Shown: one piece after another, positions 19,604-31,589 of the stretch
How the letters are laid out: the number at the start of each line of letters is the position of its first letter
Position numbering within the stretch: the stretch's first letter is position 1
NCBI GenBank assembly: GCA_021234155.1
Contig: JAJEKV010000008.1
Span: 19,237,308-19,301,307, forward strand
From: Isoetes taiwanensis
Taxonomy: Eukaryota > Streptophyta > Lycopodiopsida > Isoetales > Isoetaceae
DNA: 64,000 nucleotides
Direction of reading: 5' to 3'
Program-made: the position numbers and the translations under genes
Notes under the pieces: generated by a model
What the model saw: only the letters and a program-made list of their open reading frames with translations
Databases searched by the model: none
What the model was told of the DNA's origin: nothing

Positions 19604-20492
19604 GACGTCACCTTTTTTTTTTTTAGTTTCAGTTATTACTTTTCAAAGACATGCATTGCCCTCAAGTTTTTTCCTGAACTGAAATATTACATCAACCAAA
19701 AAATGAGAGTAGGTTATATATGTTGTGATTGTGAAGAAAAAGAACCTTGGACTCTTTTTTGGGTTGCCTGCAGGGCTCGAAAATAGGGACCAACAGAAAG
19801 CAACGGCCTTTTGTATGGGTGTGCATGAGGAGGTGGGGATTGTGGCATGCAAAGAGAAGCGAATGACAGAGATTGGGTTTGGAACACCTTCGGATATGTG
19901 CAGGAAATGGACAATACCTTATACAAGCTCATCACTGTAAAGCAGGGGTTGTATTTCAGACTACAGGAGAAAATATTTGAAAGTGTAGTTTTTGGGGTAT
20001 TTTACCGGATTCTTATGTTTTTTAAGCCGAAAAATTGCCGGAAACATTTTTAGATGGTCGAATATTTTTAAGAATGGGCGGATTTTTCCGGGAAAAACTC
20101 CCTTATTTTCGATGCATGGTTGCCCGTAGGGGGGAACCCTTTTGTTGTAGGGGGGAGTGTCTTTTGCAGGGCTTGGATTTAGCTTGGACATAATATTCCA
20201 TATAATATTCTCAATACATAGGTGGGATTGCCTGGGATTTGTAGGCGGGGTTTGTGACACTTATGATAGTTAGATGGTAGAGATTGTTTGGGCGGGTAAG
20301 AGGAAGGTGGATATGCAATCCCCATATTTTGGTGATGGCAGGGGTAGGGGCAACGGTGGTAGAATGGGAAGCGTGGAGTCGAACTTGGTTTGCTTGGAAG
20401 TGATTTCGTATTGAATGTGTTAGACCTAGGGAGAGCGCTATTTTACCTCCAATTCTTCTCTTTATCCTGCATTCCAATTCGGAGTTTTACCC
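19604..20492. other. no gene; left flank of the nested LINE block
   Basis: Open frames are short and lack domains. Near 20436-20475 the sequence GCTATTTTACCTCCAATTC resembles the far flank at 27737-27775 (see the findings). Confidence 0.4.
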
Positions 20493-20592
20493 TCGATTCT
20501 ACTATTCTCTCTTTTTTTTTTTTTTTTTTTTTTTGGAAGGACGAAAGCCAAAACGTTTATTAATCAGAGAATAAGTACAAAATTTACAAGTC

Positions 20593-21565
20593 TCATCTAA
20601 CTGTGTAAGCACACAAAGATGCCACAGGAGCACGAGCCTGGAGCACAATGTACTTACTCCAGAATAGGAGACTAATGATAAGAATCAATTCAAGATATCT
20701 TGAATCCGGATCGTTCCACCAGTTAGAGTCAAGGGGAGGAACACTTTCGTGAGGTCTGTCAATATCTTTTTCTCGGGCCACCGTAATAACACCGTGTGTG
20801 CGGATGAATAAATGCCCGAAGATGTGAAGTGCGGCACGCCCCATATCGACCATAGGAGCCAACCGGAACCAAGATGAAATGCCCTTTGTTTAGCTAGAGG
20901 CCATGCGTTGGGATAGGACGCCAAAAGGATGCATCGACAGTCCAATGTACTGTTAAACAAACCTTGTAGCCAGGAATGAAAGAGACAATGCTCAAGACTC
21001 TCAACATCCAAAAGACAGAGCGGGCATACTGCAGATATGCGAGGATCATAGTGATGTCGAAAGGCATTAACCCGCAGGCACCTGTGGATAACCTGCCACC
21101 ACAAAGATGCGAGACTTTAGGGTGGAGCAACCTATCCCAAAGCCATCGCCATGTAATGCCGCAAAGTGGGTCACGTGGAACATGTAGGTGCCACCCATCT
21201 GGCAACTGGAGGGGTTGTGGTGCTAAAAGAAGGTGATATACTGATCTGACAAATTGCTTGCCTTTGTGAATATTTTCATGACAGTCACATGGCACTCTTT
21301 TAGCAACAACAACTTGCACTACAAGAGGCAAATTTGCTGCGACCTTCTCCTTTAGAGACACATCCCAACGCGAGAGCAGGAACTTTGCCTGAAATTCAGG
21401 CCAAGACAGTAGGCGACCCTCCTCATACCATGCTTGAATAGAGACAATACCTGCAAGAACCCATCGTCTCTGTGTAAGGGAATGAACTGAGGCTGCCAAT
21501 GGGGGTGCTGAGGGGTCTGGAGGCAGTGGTGCCTACCACCATGAAGTCTCTAAGAGGGTGTGGAT
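20593..21565 (-). pseudogene. LINE ORF2 C-terminus (zf-RVT region)
   Basis: Overlapping frames (20894-21499, 20685-21104, 20593-20862) give GITWRWLWDRLLHPKVS, ICPVCLLDVESLEHCLFHS-type cysteine-histidine motifs and AFHLGSGWLLWSIWG, the zinc-binding zf-RVT and terminal 'W.lWsiW' of plant L1-type ORF2. The sequence is nearly identical to 49505-50340. Confidence 0.85.
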
Positions 21566-22660
21566 CATAGTTACGGAAAACGAAAACGAAATGAAAACGA
21601 CGAGCCATTTTTTGAAAACGGAAAACGAAAACGGAAAACGAAAACGGCAAAAAAACGGCAAAGTACTCAAAAGATACAGAATAGGGTCATTTAACAAGAA
21701 AATGCTATTAATTTACTCAAAAACAACATAATAAGAACTCTTGTAGTCATAAGAACAACTAACATAATTGAAAATGTTTACATAATTGAGCTTCTGCTTT
21801 AGCTGTTGAGGTTTAAATATAAAGTAAAGCAAGGATTTTGGTCTAAATGAGACAATAGAATTAGTTATGCAATTGCATGTAGAGACTCAGAAATGGTTTC
21901 TTAAATACATGGAGGATGCTTTGGATTGTGGATACCAAAAGCATGGAGAAAGGGAATCATTAGAGGACTTTTCCGATTCCACTCATGTGCTTTTAATAAT
22001 ACTCGGTTGGCAGCCATGCTTTCTTAGTTAAAAAGAGTAAATGACTCGCTTGATCAAGTTTTAAGCTTTGCTAAAGACAAACTTGATTCTCAATTAATGA
22101 GACATTGGCAAGATTGAAGAAAAAATATATGAGTTTTACGCTTCAACACGTTGAGTCTGCAGCTTCGCATTGGGGAATAAGCCGGGCTTTGGCAAAGGGA
22201 ATCCTTACATAATAGGCTCGGGTTATTCTATTTGTGGCTTCAAATCAAAGGGAATCCTTACATAATAGGTACCGAGCGGTTTGTCTTTGCCCTTTTGTGC
22301 TAAAAATTACAAGGTGTTTGTGCAATGTGGTTGTCCCCGAACGCGTGGTCAAGTCGGCCAGATTATTATTTCATTCTGTCTTTGACAATACCAAATATCA
22401 ACACACATGATCTGTATTGAGCTCTAGAGCAATGGCTTTTGCAAAATGACGGTGTGTATAAAAACTATCAAGAATCTACTCTTGACAGATTACAAGGGAT
22501 GACAAATGTTTTCGGCGATGGTTTGATGCTGGCTTCTGGCTTCTATAGTTTGAAACTTCCATATGCATTTACAATTAACTCCTTAGATTTCACAGATAAT
22601 GGATTTCACAGCCGGCTCTGAGGGATTTCAAAGCTATTACCAGGGCTTCCGGACAGCTAT

Positions 22661-25600
22661 GAACATGTGACGTTTCTAACCGACATGCCCTTAACCAACT
22701 GGGCAAAACCGTCTAGACGTTTATGAGTAGTCGCTTCTACCCATTTATGCCGGTGTCTCGGGAATGCCCCACAGGCATATTCAAGGATCGAATACTCGAG
22801 CGGTCTACCATGGGCCCGTTACAGTCTCTCCCACTAGAACTATGCTCGTCCTCGAGCATCCAAAGCTATACCATGTCTATGTCATACCATGTCACAATGA
22901 TTACCAAGTCTTTGCAAATTACCCATGCATATAGGCACCCATGGAGACTCGAACTCGAGACCTGCTCTGATACCAACTGTGACGTTCCTAACCAACATGC
23001 CCTTAACCAACTGGGCAAAACCGTCTAGACGTTTATGAGTAGTCGCTTCCACCCATTTATGCCGGTGTCTCGGGAACGCCCCACAGGCATATTCAAGGAT
23101 CGAATACTCGAGCGGTCTACCATGGGCCCGCCCACAGGTCCCAAGATCGAAACTTGGCTCTGATACCAACTGTAACGGGCCTGGCCAGTTAACCTCTCGG
23201 TAACTGGAGATCCCATCGATCTCTACCGTTGGATCTATTTACTCTTGGAACTCAGAAAATTGATACATGCATACTTAGGTAAAGAATTTAATCTTTATAC
23301 ATGCTCAAAGGTCCCAAAAATTATACTTGCCATTGCTCAGCAAAAACCCCACACCACAACCAAAGTTTTAAAATAATTATAGCTTCAAGCCCATATATAA
23401 TATTAATAGTTTATTGAAAACAATCCACACTCTTCTACTCTCGCCTTTCTGAAGCTTGGCTACTCTTCGGAGCATCTCGCACTTCTGCTTACACCATTAA
23501 CCACAGGGTTAGTCACACGGACTAAGTGGGGATCGGGGATCTAGGTCATATCTAGCATTAATAATCACAAAGCATTAACTTAGAGCAATAACATAGCCGT
23601 ACCGTAACCTCGCCCCTGCAATCCAAGTAATAACTCCAACAAGCATAACCACAATGCATAATTATACCAAACATAGCCATTGCAACTTGATTCCAACATT
23701 AAAAACCACATATACAATAGCCAAGCAACCAAAGCATCAACATTGCAACCAATATTCCTCTGGGTCTGAGCAAGGTCAACTCGGCTGATCAGGCCAGTGA
23801 CATAGAGGCGGGGTAACCACGTGTGTACACACCCTTCCACGCCGGCCCAAAGATTGGAGGACCACTTATCGTGCATGACGCTGTACCATACGGTACCAAC
23901 GCCCATGTTCAAATATTACCATTTGCATAGCACTGTGCAAAACCGTGAGTCTAGACCATCGCACCTAGACTCCGGCCCCAGAGGTCTATATCAAAGAATT
24001 ACATCATAGATAATTACATAATTCCCATCATTATAACCCATGTCTTAACAAGCTTACATCAAGTTAATTCCATACACACTCTATGTAACAAGGAAAAGTT
24101 CAACCACGATTCAATAATTATGATAGCCTCAATAATGCAATATGCAACTATCACCATCAAATAAAAGACAATTATCTACCCCTTTCCAAGATTCACTAAC
24201 AACAAGGTTAATATCCATATTTAAGGCTTAAATGATGTCTAAACTATAGCATTCAATTATTATTATGCTTCCGTTATAAACTTCCTCCATACGGAACACT
24301 TGTATCTTGTGTTTTTATTTTTTCTCTTACTTTAACTAATTCCAAAGGCTTTTTAAATTATAACTAGCTAGCTTATTAGATTGCTCATGTAGTTATGACT
24401 ATTAGCATAAACCCGCCTTAACAAGGGCCTCCAGCTTTAATCAATTCCAAACCTATCCATTGCTCCAACTAACCCTTACTATTGTAATTTAACTTATAAC
24501 CTTAGCTTTAATTCCTTAACCTTACTAACTATTGCCTTACTAACTAAAAACTAATTGTTAACATTTTCGTTAATTCTAACCTAACCCTAACTACGTTAAC
24601 AGGCACGAACTCGGCTGCAGCTACCGGATCTGGCCTCCAGGCCATCGAATCCACAAGAAGAGCCCCTTAAACCTTCCGATTTTGCTGCCAAAGGGGTTTC
24701 TTAGCCATTTCAAATGATTCGGCCCTAATCCCAGATTCAAATCAATTTTTGGGCACCAAGATCCGGATTTTATAGCCGATTCAACTCCAATCAACCTAAT
24801 TAGATTATCTCTCCATTTCGGCCTCCCTAAGGCCCAAATCGATCCATTTCAGAGTGATTCACATGCTTTTACAAAGATGCCAAATCGGGTAAGCTCATGC
24901 CGTTCTTTCCAAAGAAGATGCAAGAAAGATACTGTTGTCTTTGCCAGTTCTGGCCTCATTACTTTAATTCTAATCATTTCACATAACTTTTCATGATTTT
25001 CTGATCATTACAGTTCGTTAGGTTCATGCTATCCAAACGGAAGCATGCAAGAGAAACTTTTTCAATCTTAACTGATTTATGCCATACTTTTGTCTTAATC
25101 CATCCCTCAGGTTCTAATCTGAGCTATTCCAATCACTTCTGACCTGGTTTAAATGATCCGCTCCCTAGAAATCATTAGATCTGTGATACTTTTGCGAGCT
25201 TTCAATACTTTATGCAAGCTTTCAGTATGCAATCATAAAATATTTCTTTATACAATCATGCAAGCTTATTCACGTTCACGCACTTAAAAATTAAACTCCA
25301 AATCCATGCTAAGTTCCAAACAATTCTACTACATCACACAATTTTGCTATGCTAGAAAAACCCGTGTGTAAGGCTTGATCCCCACCTGAATCCCGCTTTG
25401 TTGTTGCTTCTTCAAGCTCCAACACGCCTCCCCGAGAGCTCGCGACGCCATTCGCCTCCTTCAACAATCCCTCTCTGAATCAATCTTTTCCCAATGCTTT
25501 TCTCTGTACTTATATTTATTTTTAACCACAGTATTTCGTCCGTATAATCTCTACATATACGACGTATTTCTCTGCATGCGTGATATTTTGATTAATATTC

Positions 25601-25664
25601 CTTTGCATCTTTTAAATAAAATAATCCACAATTTACCTCAATATCCTAGGTCCGTTACAGAACA
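22661..25664 (-). mobile_element. LTR-derived retroelement (2,994 bp) inside the hAT element
   Basis: The 5-bp target duplication GAACA is at 22661-22665 and 25660-25664. On the minus strand the element begins TGTAACGGACC (25659), reaches GTTACA (23171), and is followed by TGGTATCAGAGC (23168-23157), the primer-binding site matching initiator tRNA-Met. A second LTR-like end plus primer-binding site follows (ACGTCACA at 22981, TGGTATCAGAGC at 22975-22964). Then comes a polypurine tract (GTGGGAGAGAC) and a short LTR copy starting TGTAACGG (22827) and ending ACGTCACA (22666). No gag or pol is seen. It reads as a large terminal repeat with a TRIM-like end, or two related elements fused. Confidence 0.7.
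22666..23134 (-). repeat. duplicated short LTR-like unit with primer-binding site and polypurine tract
   Basis: About 150 bp containing GGGCCCATGGTAGACCGC ... CTCATAAACGTCTAGACGG ... ACGTCACA occurs at 23134-22980 and again at 22827-22666, with a 150-bp interior between. This is the layout of a terminal-repeat retrotransposon in miniature (TRIM). Confidence 0.7.
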
Positions 25665-26360
25665 GCTATGAACAGAAAGCTATAGTTTAATACCAGGGCT
25701 TCCGGAATACCAGAGCTTCCGGAATGGCAGAGCAAACATAGTTTTACAGAGCCTATATGAGACTGTTCCGGAATACACGAACCAACCAAGAATCTGAAAG
25801 GAAAAGGCATGCACGACCCCTAAAACTGAAGAAATAATTCTGAAACTTACCTTTTAAGCCAGATATAGAATGCTAAATTCGGATTCCATGCAAAAGCACC
25901 ATAGATTGAGTGCCACAGACTGTCTACTTTCTGTTTTTAGGTTTAACGTTGAAACAGGATAAGAACAAAAGGAGTTTTCCTCAAGTCATACTGAAAACGG
26001 CCGTCTTTTGTTCCCTTTTTTTGAAAGAAAACGAGTCTCTTCTCCATTTTTCACATCTCCGTTTTCGTTAGCGCCGTTTTTCATTTTGAAAACGGCAAGT
26101 AAAAAAAATCCGTTTTTTGGAAAAAACGGCCAAAACGGCCGTTTTCCATAACTATGGTGTGGATAGAGGGGCATGGCCAGAACAGATGTCTGACTGCCTC
26201 CCATGCTGCCAACAAGCCACGCAAAAATGGAGAAGCACTTGGAAAAGGCTGCAGCGTCTGAAATAAAGCCCAAGGTAGGACTGGTTTGACAGCCTTCTTG
26301 CCTAGAGGGATACAGTGACCAAGAGCTTGTCTAAGAAGGCGTGAACCAGGAGAGTCATCC

Positions 26361-26819
26361 TCACCATTCAGGAGTCTCCAAATGAACTTTGAAATAAGCA
26401 CTTTGCTCTGCAGTAAGAAGTCCATCATACCCAGACCACCTGCCCATTTTGGAAGGATGCACTTCGACCAAGCCAACTGCCCAAATAAAGTTCCGAACTA
26501 TTGCAATGAGCTCACGCACTTTGATCTGTGGTGCTAGCAGTAAGGATGCCATATAAACATGGGTACTACTAAGGACTGACTTGGCCACTGTAATGCGACC
26601 CGCAAGAGACAACTTAGCAGTGGACCACCAGAACAAGTGCTTCTCCAAACCCCTAATGATCTCCTCCCATGCAGCTCCCATAGTAACATGGATGCCAACT
26701 GGAATCCCCAACAACTTGATGGCCTGTCCATGCGCAAGTAATTTCCATGGATAATCATGAACACATGCCGGAGCTGGACTATCCAGAGTCCACAAAGCTG
26801 TACACTTCTGCCACCCCAC
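26361..26819 (-). pseudogene. LINE ORF2 fragment after the RT core
   Basis: The open frame contains LGIPVGIHVTMGAAWEEII, KLSLAGRITVAKSVLSSTHV and FIWAVGLVEVHPSKMGRW, the conserved 'L..aGR..l..svl..i..Y' stretch downstream of plant LINE reverse transcriptases. Its end toward higher coordinates is cut by the MITE at 26834. Confidence 0.85.
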
Positions 26820-26825
26820 AAGAAC

Positions 26826-27563
26826 ACCGGAAGCAGGGTAGCCCTTAAGCCCAAATTTTCATAGGTGTAATTTAGAATGTCAGGCGAATCTTAGCTTTTT
26901 TCGATTAGTTATATTGGCGATTTTATTTCAGGTTTCAATTTGAGTTGTAGCAACCTTGGCGAATCTTTCATCCATCAAGCGATGGAATATATACTTTTTT
27001 CTCAAGTAAAATTTGGGTCTACAATATATATTTGTTATGTCTGTATACAGTTGTAAGCGTAATGCTCACATAATGAATATACATGTTAGCAGACATTGGC
27101 ATATGTGTCTTCATAAGAGAAAGGCCAAGCTGATTAGTGTCAACAATAAAAATGTAAATTACACCCATCTAATAGTACCCTAAGGCATTAATATTTTATT
27201 GGACCCTAAATTTACCTTCATTGTGACACCCCTAATTGAGCGATAAAATGCTTAGATATTGTATTCATACTTAGAATCCTTAGATGAATTCGTATTAATT
27301 TTACATGATTTTAGGGGGTTAAGGGGCGATTTTAAAATAACTACCAAGAATAAAATTCACATGGGGGCGAATCCAAGAATCCATCATTTAGTGACATAAG
27401 CTAACTTATGAGTGGAAGGAGAAAATTTCGTAGACAAGGTGGCGATATTTTATTGGCACCACTCCTAATTGATCCTACTCAACAGTAGTGAAAAAACATG
27501 CAAATGTCCAAAAAAATAGCCTTTTGGCGATATTTCGAGCTTAAGGGCTACCCTGACCGGAAG
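26826..27563. mobile_element. hAT-type MITE, 722 bp
   Basis: The element spans 26834-27555 with termini CAGGGTAGCCCTTAAG and their reverse complement (CTTAAGGGCTACCCTG, 27540-27555). The 8-bp target duplication ACCGGAAG is at 26826-26833 and 27556-27563. CAGGG ends and 8-bp duplications are classical for hAT. No coding capacity. It sits inside the RT of the LINE. Confidence 0.9.
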
Positions 27564-27724
27564 CCAATTTTGGCAGCAGCAAGATTCTCATCATTAGCGA
27601 CTAGGAAGAGGAACGTGTCGTCTGCATATTGATTGCAAACCTCTTGTGTGCCGTCCTCCATTGCAAGACCATGGAGAAGTCCCTCTGTCGTTGCAATGGT
27701 GAATAATGTCGATTCTACTATTCT

Positions 27725-28878
27725 ACCACCATTTTGAGCTATTTTACCTTCAATTCTTCTATTTATCCAACATTGCAATGTGTGATGAACCGATATTGTC
27801 CTTGCATTTCAACGTGATGACAATACTCATATTATACTAGCATTGCAATGTGTGATGAATCGATATGGTCCTTGCAAACAAGGTGACCTAGCAAATGCAC
27901 TAATGACCTGCAATTGCACTAATAAAATAAGATTTCCAAAAATTCTTTAAAATTTTGCTTGTTTTGGGGTCAAATTATAATAAATGCCCTTTTTTTAAGA
28001 TTTGGTGCCATTTTAGGGAGTCGAAACAAAAAAAAGAGACACACTTTAGAGACAACCTTAATTTTAACTTTCTTCCTACTAAAGTTTTTTGTACAAAAAA
28101 ATTATCCCCCTTAGAACAGCACATAAATAAAAGAGTACATCAAATTGCATAGCTCAGAAACATCAGAATTATATTAAAGCTTAACTGCATAACTCAATGT
28201 ACAACATTATAAAAAGCCAAAACAAGGCTCTCAAACACCCCCTTTTTATGGTAAAAATGAAATGAGCCTATGATAGTATAACACATTCATTACACACAAA
28301 ATGTTTGAGAACGAGAAGGATATAAAAGAAACCCTTAACAACATATAAAAGATGACTACAATAAAATTTTTCTACCAGCAAGCAAAGTAGGGTCTGGCAT
28401 ATCATAAGCGCTAGAGCTCTGCTTCCCGCCTGATTTTTATGAACGTTGGCAGTTTGGGAGATGTCATAGCTGGTATAGGCAGGTAGCATCTTGTGGATGT
28501 TATTCTTCCAAAATACGATTGAATGGATTATGCACGCATTAAAGATCTAAAGGTATTTTTGCAATTGGTTAAACATGTTACATCTTATCTGTTTATTGAT
28601 GTATATTTGAGCATGTTCTCTTCAAGGTATGGACCTAAGACCATATTTTGATGGTCAAACGCTGAAAAATAAGATATGGTCAGGCACCGTTAAAGGTATA
28701 TTTTTAATCTAGCAAAGCTTTGTTGATGCTTGCACCTGAATGATAACCAACACCCTTCAATAACGACATCCCTGGAATAACCAAGCTGCTGATCTGGTGT
28801 TCCACTAACCATCCTTATTCTGGGAAGGGACTCGCGAGAGACACAAAACCGGCCGATACCCGATTACAAAATCCCCTA
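27725..28878. other. no gene; short direct repeat
   Basis: CATTGCAATGTGTGATGAA with a following CGATATTGTCCTTGCA occurs at 27770-27805 and again at 27840-27876. The remainder is AT-rich without domains. Confidence 0.5.
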
Positions 28879-29265
28879 GTTGCATCGACATCCAAGAGAA
28901 AAACACAATTGCAAAAGAGAAAAATCCGAAACCACCATGGGAAAACGTAAAATTTATAAGATCAGGCGACAGATAAATAGTTGCATCGACATCCAAAAGA
29001 AAAACACAATTGCAAAAGAGAAAAAATCCAAAACCACCATGGGAAAATAGAAAATTTATAAGATCATGCGACATATAAAGAAACCTCCTGGCAACTAAAC
29101 CCAAAATGGAAAAGGGAACAGATGAAAAGATATACACCACCCAATCGAAAACCCCATTACAAAATCTCTCCGCATCAACATCCGATAGAAAACACAAATG
29201 CAAAGGAAAAAATCGAAACAACCATAGGAAAACACAAAATTGATAAGATCGGTGCCAATGATAAA
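28879..29265. repeat. 101-bp tandem repeat, two good and one diverged copy
   Basis: Unit 1 at 28879-28979 and unit 2 at 28980-29080 (GTTGCATCGACATCCAA ... ATGGGAAAA ... TTTATAAGATCA). A diverged copy lies at about 29165-29262. Minus-strand open frames here (FLFCNCVFLLDVDA repeated) only reflect the repeat. Confidence 0.85.
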
Positions 29266-29299
29266 TGAATATGTAAGCAAAATGAACTAAAAACATAAA

Positions 29300-30380
29300 A
29301 CGACTTGAACAATATAAAATTGTGAGCTAAGGAAACATAAAAAGGCTAAGAGACAAGGATCTAACCCGAGCCACGAAACAAGTGCCACATTGAACATACA
29401 AACGCCGAAACAAGTTAACAAAACAACTTTCAAATCTTGCTGCGGAAATCCGAAAAAGAGAAACATACAGGATACTGCAGAATATTGCCCTTGAAAATAT
29501 TCGAACAGAGCAGACATATCGAAGCAGAGTCACTGAGGATGAAGCGAATTCGATGGAGCAGATTCGTTGTGAGGAGGAACAGATTCGTCATGGGAAGGAG
29601 AAGCTCCGAACTGGTGGCACCCGCCTCGCAAGTTGCCCGTGTTCCCAACGAGATGCTTTCCCGGTCCCCGGTCTTACCTTTTGCCCGACCGAAGCCAAGC
29701 GGATCTGCTCCGAGATCGAGTGCACACCGGATCTGATATAGGATATGGCAGAACCCTAGGCTAGAATAGCCAATAAAGAACCAATGCCAAAAGAATAAAA
29801 ACATCTCACACATAGAAAAAATGCCTGCATCTAAGCAAAATGGAGGAGCCACCAAAAAATGTGTCCATTGATCGTATGCTGAGACAAGAAACCGGCAAAA
29901 GTAGGTCCCATTACGCCTAGCAATGTCACGGCAACTCTAGGTGCATAAGTGACGAGGCAATTAAATTGATAGTCCAGTAAAGATGCGAACAACAAACATC
30001 GACATGACCCCAAGCAAAAAACCCCCGACATATTGAATACTTGAAACACAAGCCATGTAGCAAGATTGAAAATAACGATATGGAGCAAGCATGGGAAGGG
30101 TCGACCCAAATGACGGAAAATCTAATGTAAATGTGGCTCATAATGCCTTCCAAGGGATATGTAAAGGGGGCACAGATAACCTATGCAACCATTATAAAAT
30201 ATGAAAAGCTATGAAAAGGCCAGAATAAGTAATATAGGGGCATAAGACAAATAAGAGCCGATGGAGAAAATAGGCCTATAACCTATCATGGTAAAGGATG
30301 GAGCTCACAAAGCAGAAAAGGGTACGCTAGAAGCACAGAAAAGGTAAAGGAGAACTATAGAAAGACGTTGAGGTTGGATA
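29300..30380. other. no assignable gene
   Basis: GC content rises around 29550-29740, and open frames of 76-141 codons exist on both strands, but none shows a domain. It could be a decayed transcribed unit belonging with the promoter-like region at 31630. Confidence 0.35.
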
Positions 30381-30382
30381 TG

Positions 30383-30520
30383 AGGGCAAAAAATGCTGGA
30401 TTCAACCAGCCGAAGGTGGCAGGGCGGATCCGGTAGGCTCAGAAAGAGAGGAGGGCAAGAAACGCTGGATTCAACCAGCCGAAGATGGCAGGGCGGATCG
30501 GCGGCCCAGAACTCCTGCCT
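30383..30520. repeat. 72-bp tandem duplication
   Basis: GGGCAAAAAATGCTGGATTC... at 30383 and GGGCAAGAAACGCTGGATTC... at 30455 begin two copies with few differences (CAACCAGCCGAAGGTGGCAG against CAACCAGCCGAAGATGGCAG). Confidence 0.85.
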
Positions 30521-31402
30521 AGCAGCGATCTGCATGCCGGAACACAGGAATCCGGCTACTCCTTCTGTCCGCCAGAAAACCGTCTCCTGCAAAAAAAACA
30601 AAGAAGCACAGAGAACAGAAACATCGAAGGAGATGGGCCGATCTGCTGTCCCAGAACAATCAAATTGCAAACATGTGAAATAAGATGCAAAGAGAAAACC
30701 AGGAGAAATCCGCGTGGCAAGGAGACGATTTATAGAATAGGGGCGACTGCTGTGGAACTGTCGATTCGTATCCAAGGCCATGGAGCCATCGCTAAATCAA
30801 AGGTGAAAAGGAAGAATCAGAGGCTAGATATCCGCCCCAGGTGATTGCATGGCAATGCCGCGTAGCCTGAGATCCACTGCCTCCCAAGGATCGAGCAGGA
30901 GGAAGCCCGTGCATGTTGGACTGGAACAAGATCACACACAAAGATAGACACGCCCCTTTAGCGGATTGCCGTTGGATGATCGTTAACAGGGAACTCCAGG
31001 CCGTCGTCAAGCATGCTAAGCATAATAGAACAATTCGCGCATTACCTCTGCAAAACCAATCCGCTTGTAGACTCTGTGAGAAGAAAAAGTACACGCCCAA
31101 TGCATAAAACAACGATCAGAAACGAATTGGCAGAAGACATGGCTTTGAAGCAAAATTGGATCAGGCAAGTTGACCAGAAACAAGTAAGATTCCACCAAAT
31201 CTTCCTCTGGAACATGACTACTGGCATGCAACATGATCGGAAAGAAACCCATACCTCAAAATCCTAGGACGATAGGCATGCATCGAAATGAGAAAAAAGA
31301 AAACCAAAACTCATAAGCTATACCGTGCAAACGCCCAATCGAGGAGGCAAATGAACTAAACTTTGTAAATCAAGAGCTGAACATATGAGAAAAGGAGGAA
31401 GG

Positions 31403-31573
31403 CAAACTGAGGCTAGAAGATCCAAGATCAGGCTGGGAGGAAAGAACCAATGGAGAAAACAAACTGAGGCTAGAGAATCCAAGATCAGGCTGGGAGGAAA
31501 GAAGCAATGGAGAAAGCAAACTGAGGCTAGAAGATCCGAGATAAGGCGGAAAAGGAGGGAAGCCACGAGAGGA
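31403..31573. repeat. 57-bp tandem repeat, about 2.7 copies
   Basis: Units start at 31403, 31460 and 31517 with CAAACTGAGGCTAGA, followed by AGATCAGGCTGGGAGG in the first two. The period is a multiple of three, so frames stay open on both strands, but codon content is that of a CT-rich leader on the minus strand. Confidence 0.9.
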
Positions 31574-31589
31574 GAAGAAGAGCTGCTGT

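Larger units (their letters stand above)
21558..26164. mobile_element. hAT-type DNA transposon, 4,591 bp, non-autonomous
   Basis: The element spans 21566-26156. Its ends are CATAGTTACGGAAAACG and the reverse complement of CATAGTTATGGAAAACG. The 8-bp target duplication GTGTGGAT is at 21558-21565 and 26157-26164. The sister LINE at about 50335-50350 shows the empty site (GTGTGGATGGAGGGG). CA...TG termini and 8-bp duplications fit the hAT superfamily. Subterminal AAAACGG repeats crowd both ends (21577-21660, 25989-26145). No transposase is seen; half of the length is an LTR-derived insertion (22666-25659). Confidence 0.85.
20493..27724 (-). mobile_element. 5'-truncated LINE interrupted by two hAT-type elements
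   Basis: The 16-bp target duplication TCGATTCTACTATTCT is at 20493-20508 and 27709-27724. Just inside the left copy is a run of about 24 T (20512-20534), the tail of a minus-strand element. Coding pieces are ORF2 C-terminus with zf-RVT (20593-21499), the inter-domain region with LAGRITVAKSVLSSTHVYMA (26361-26819), and the reverse transcriptase core with NQYADDTFLFLVA (27564-27660). Without the two inserts (21566-26156 and 26834-27555, each with an 8-bp duplication) the LINE is about 1.87 kb. Frameshifts break it. Confidence 0.92.

Noticed and set aside
22964-23168. GCTCTGATACCA read as tRNA gene pieces
   Set aside because: No cloverleaf can be formed; the positions next to LTR ends show primer-binding sites.
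21566-26156. Mutator-like element with a 9-bp duplication (GGTGTGGAT)
   Set aside because: The ninth shared base is the element's own last G, because the ends are CATAG...CTATG; the true duplication is 8 bp, which favours hAT.
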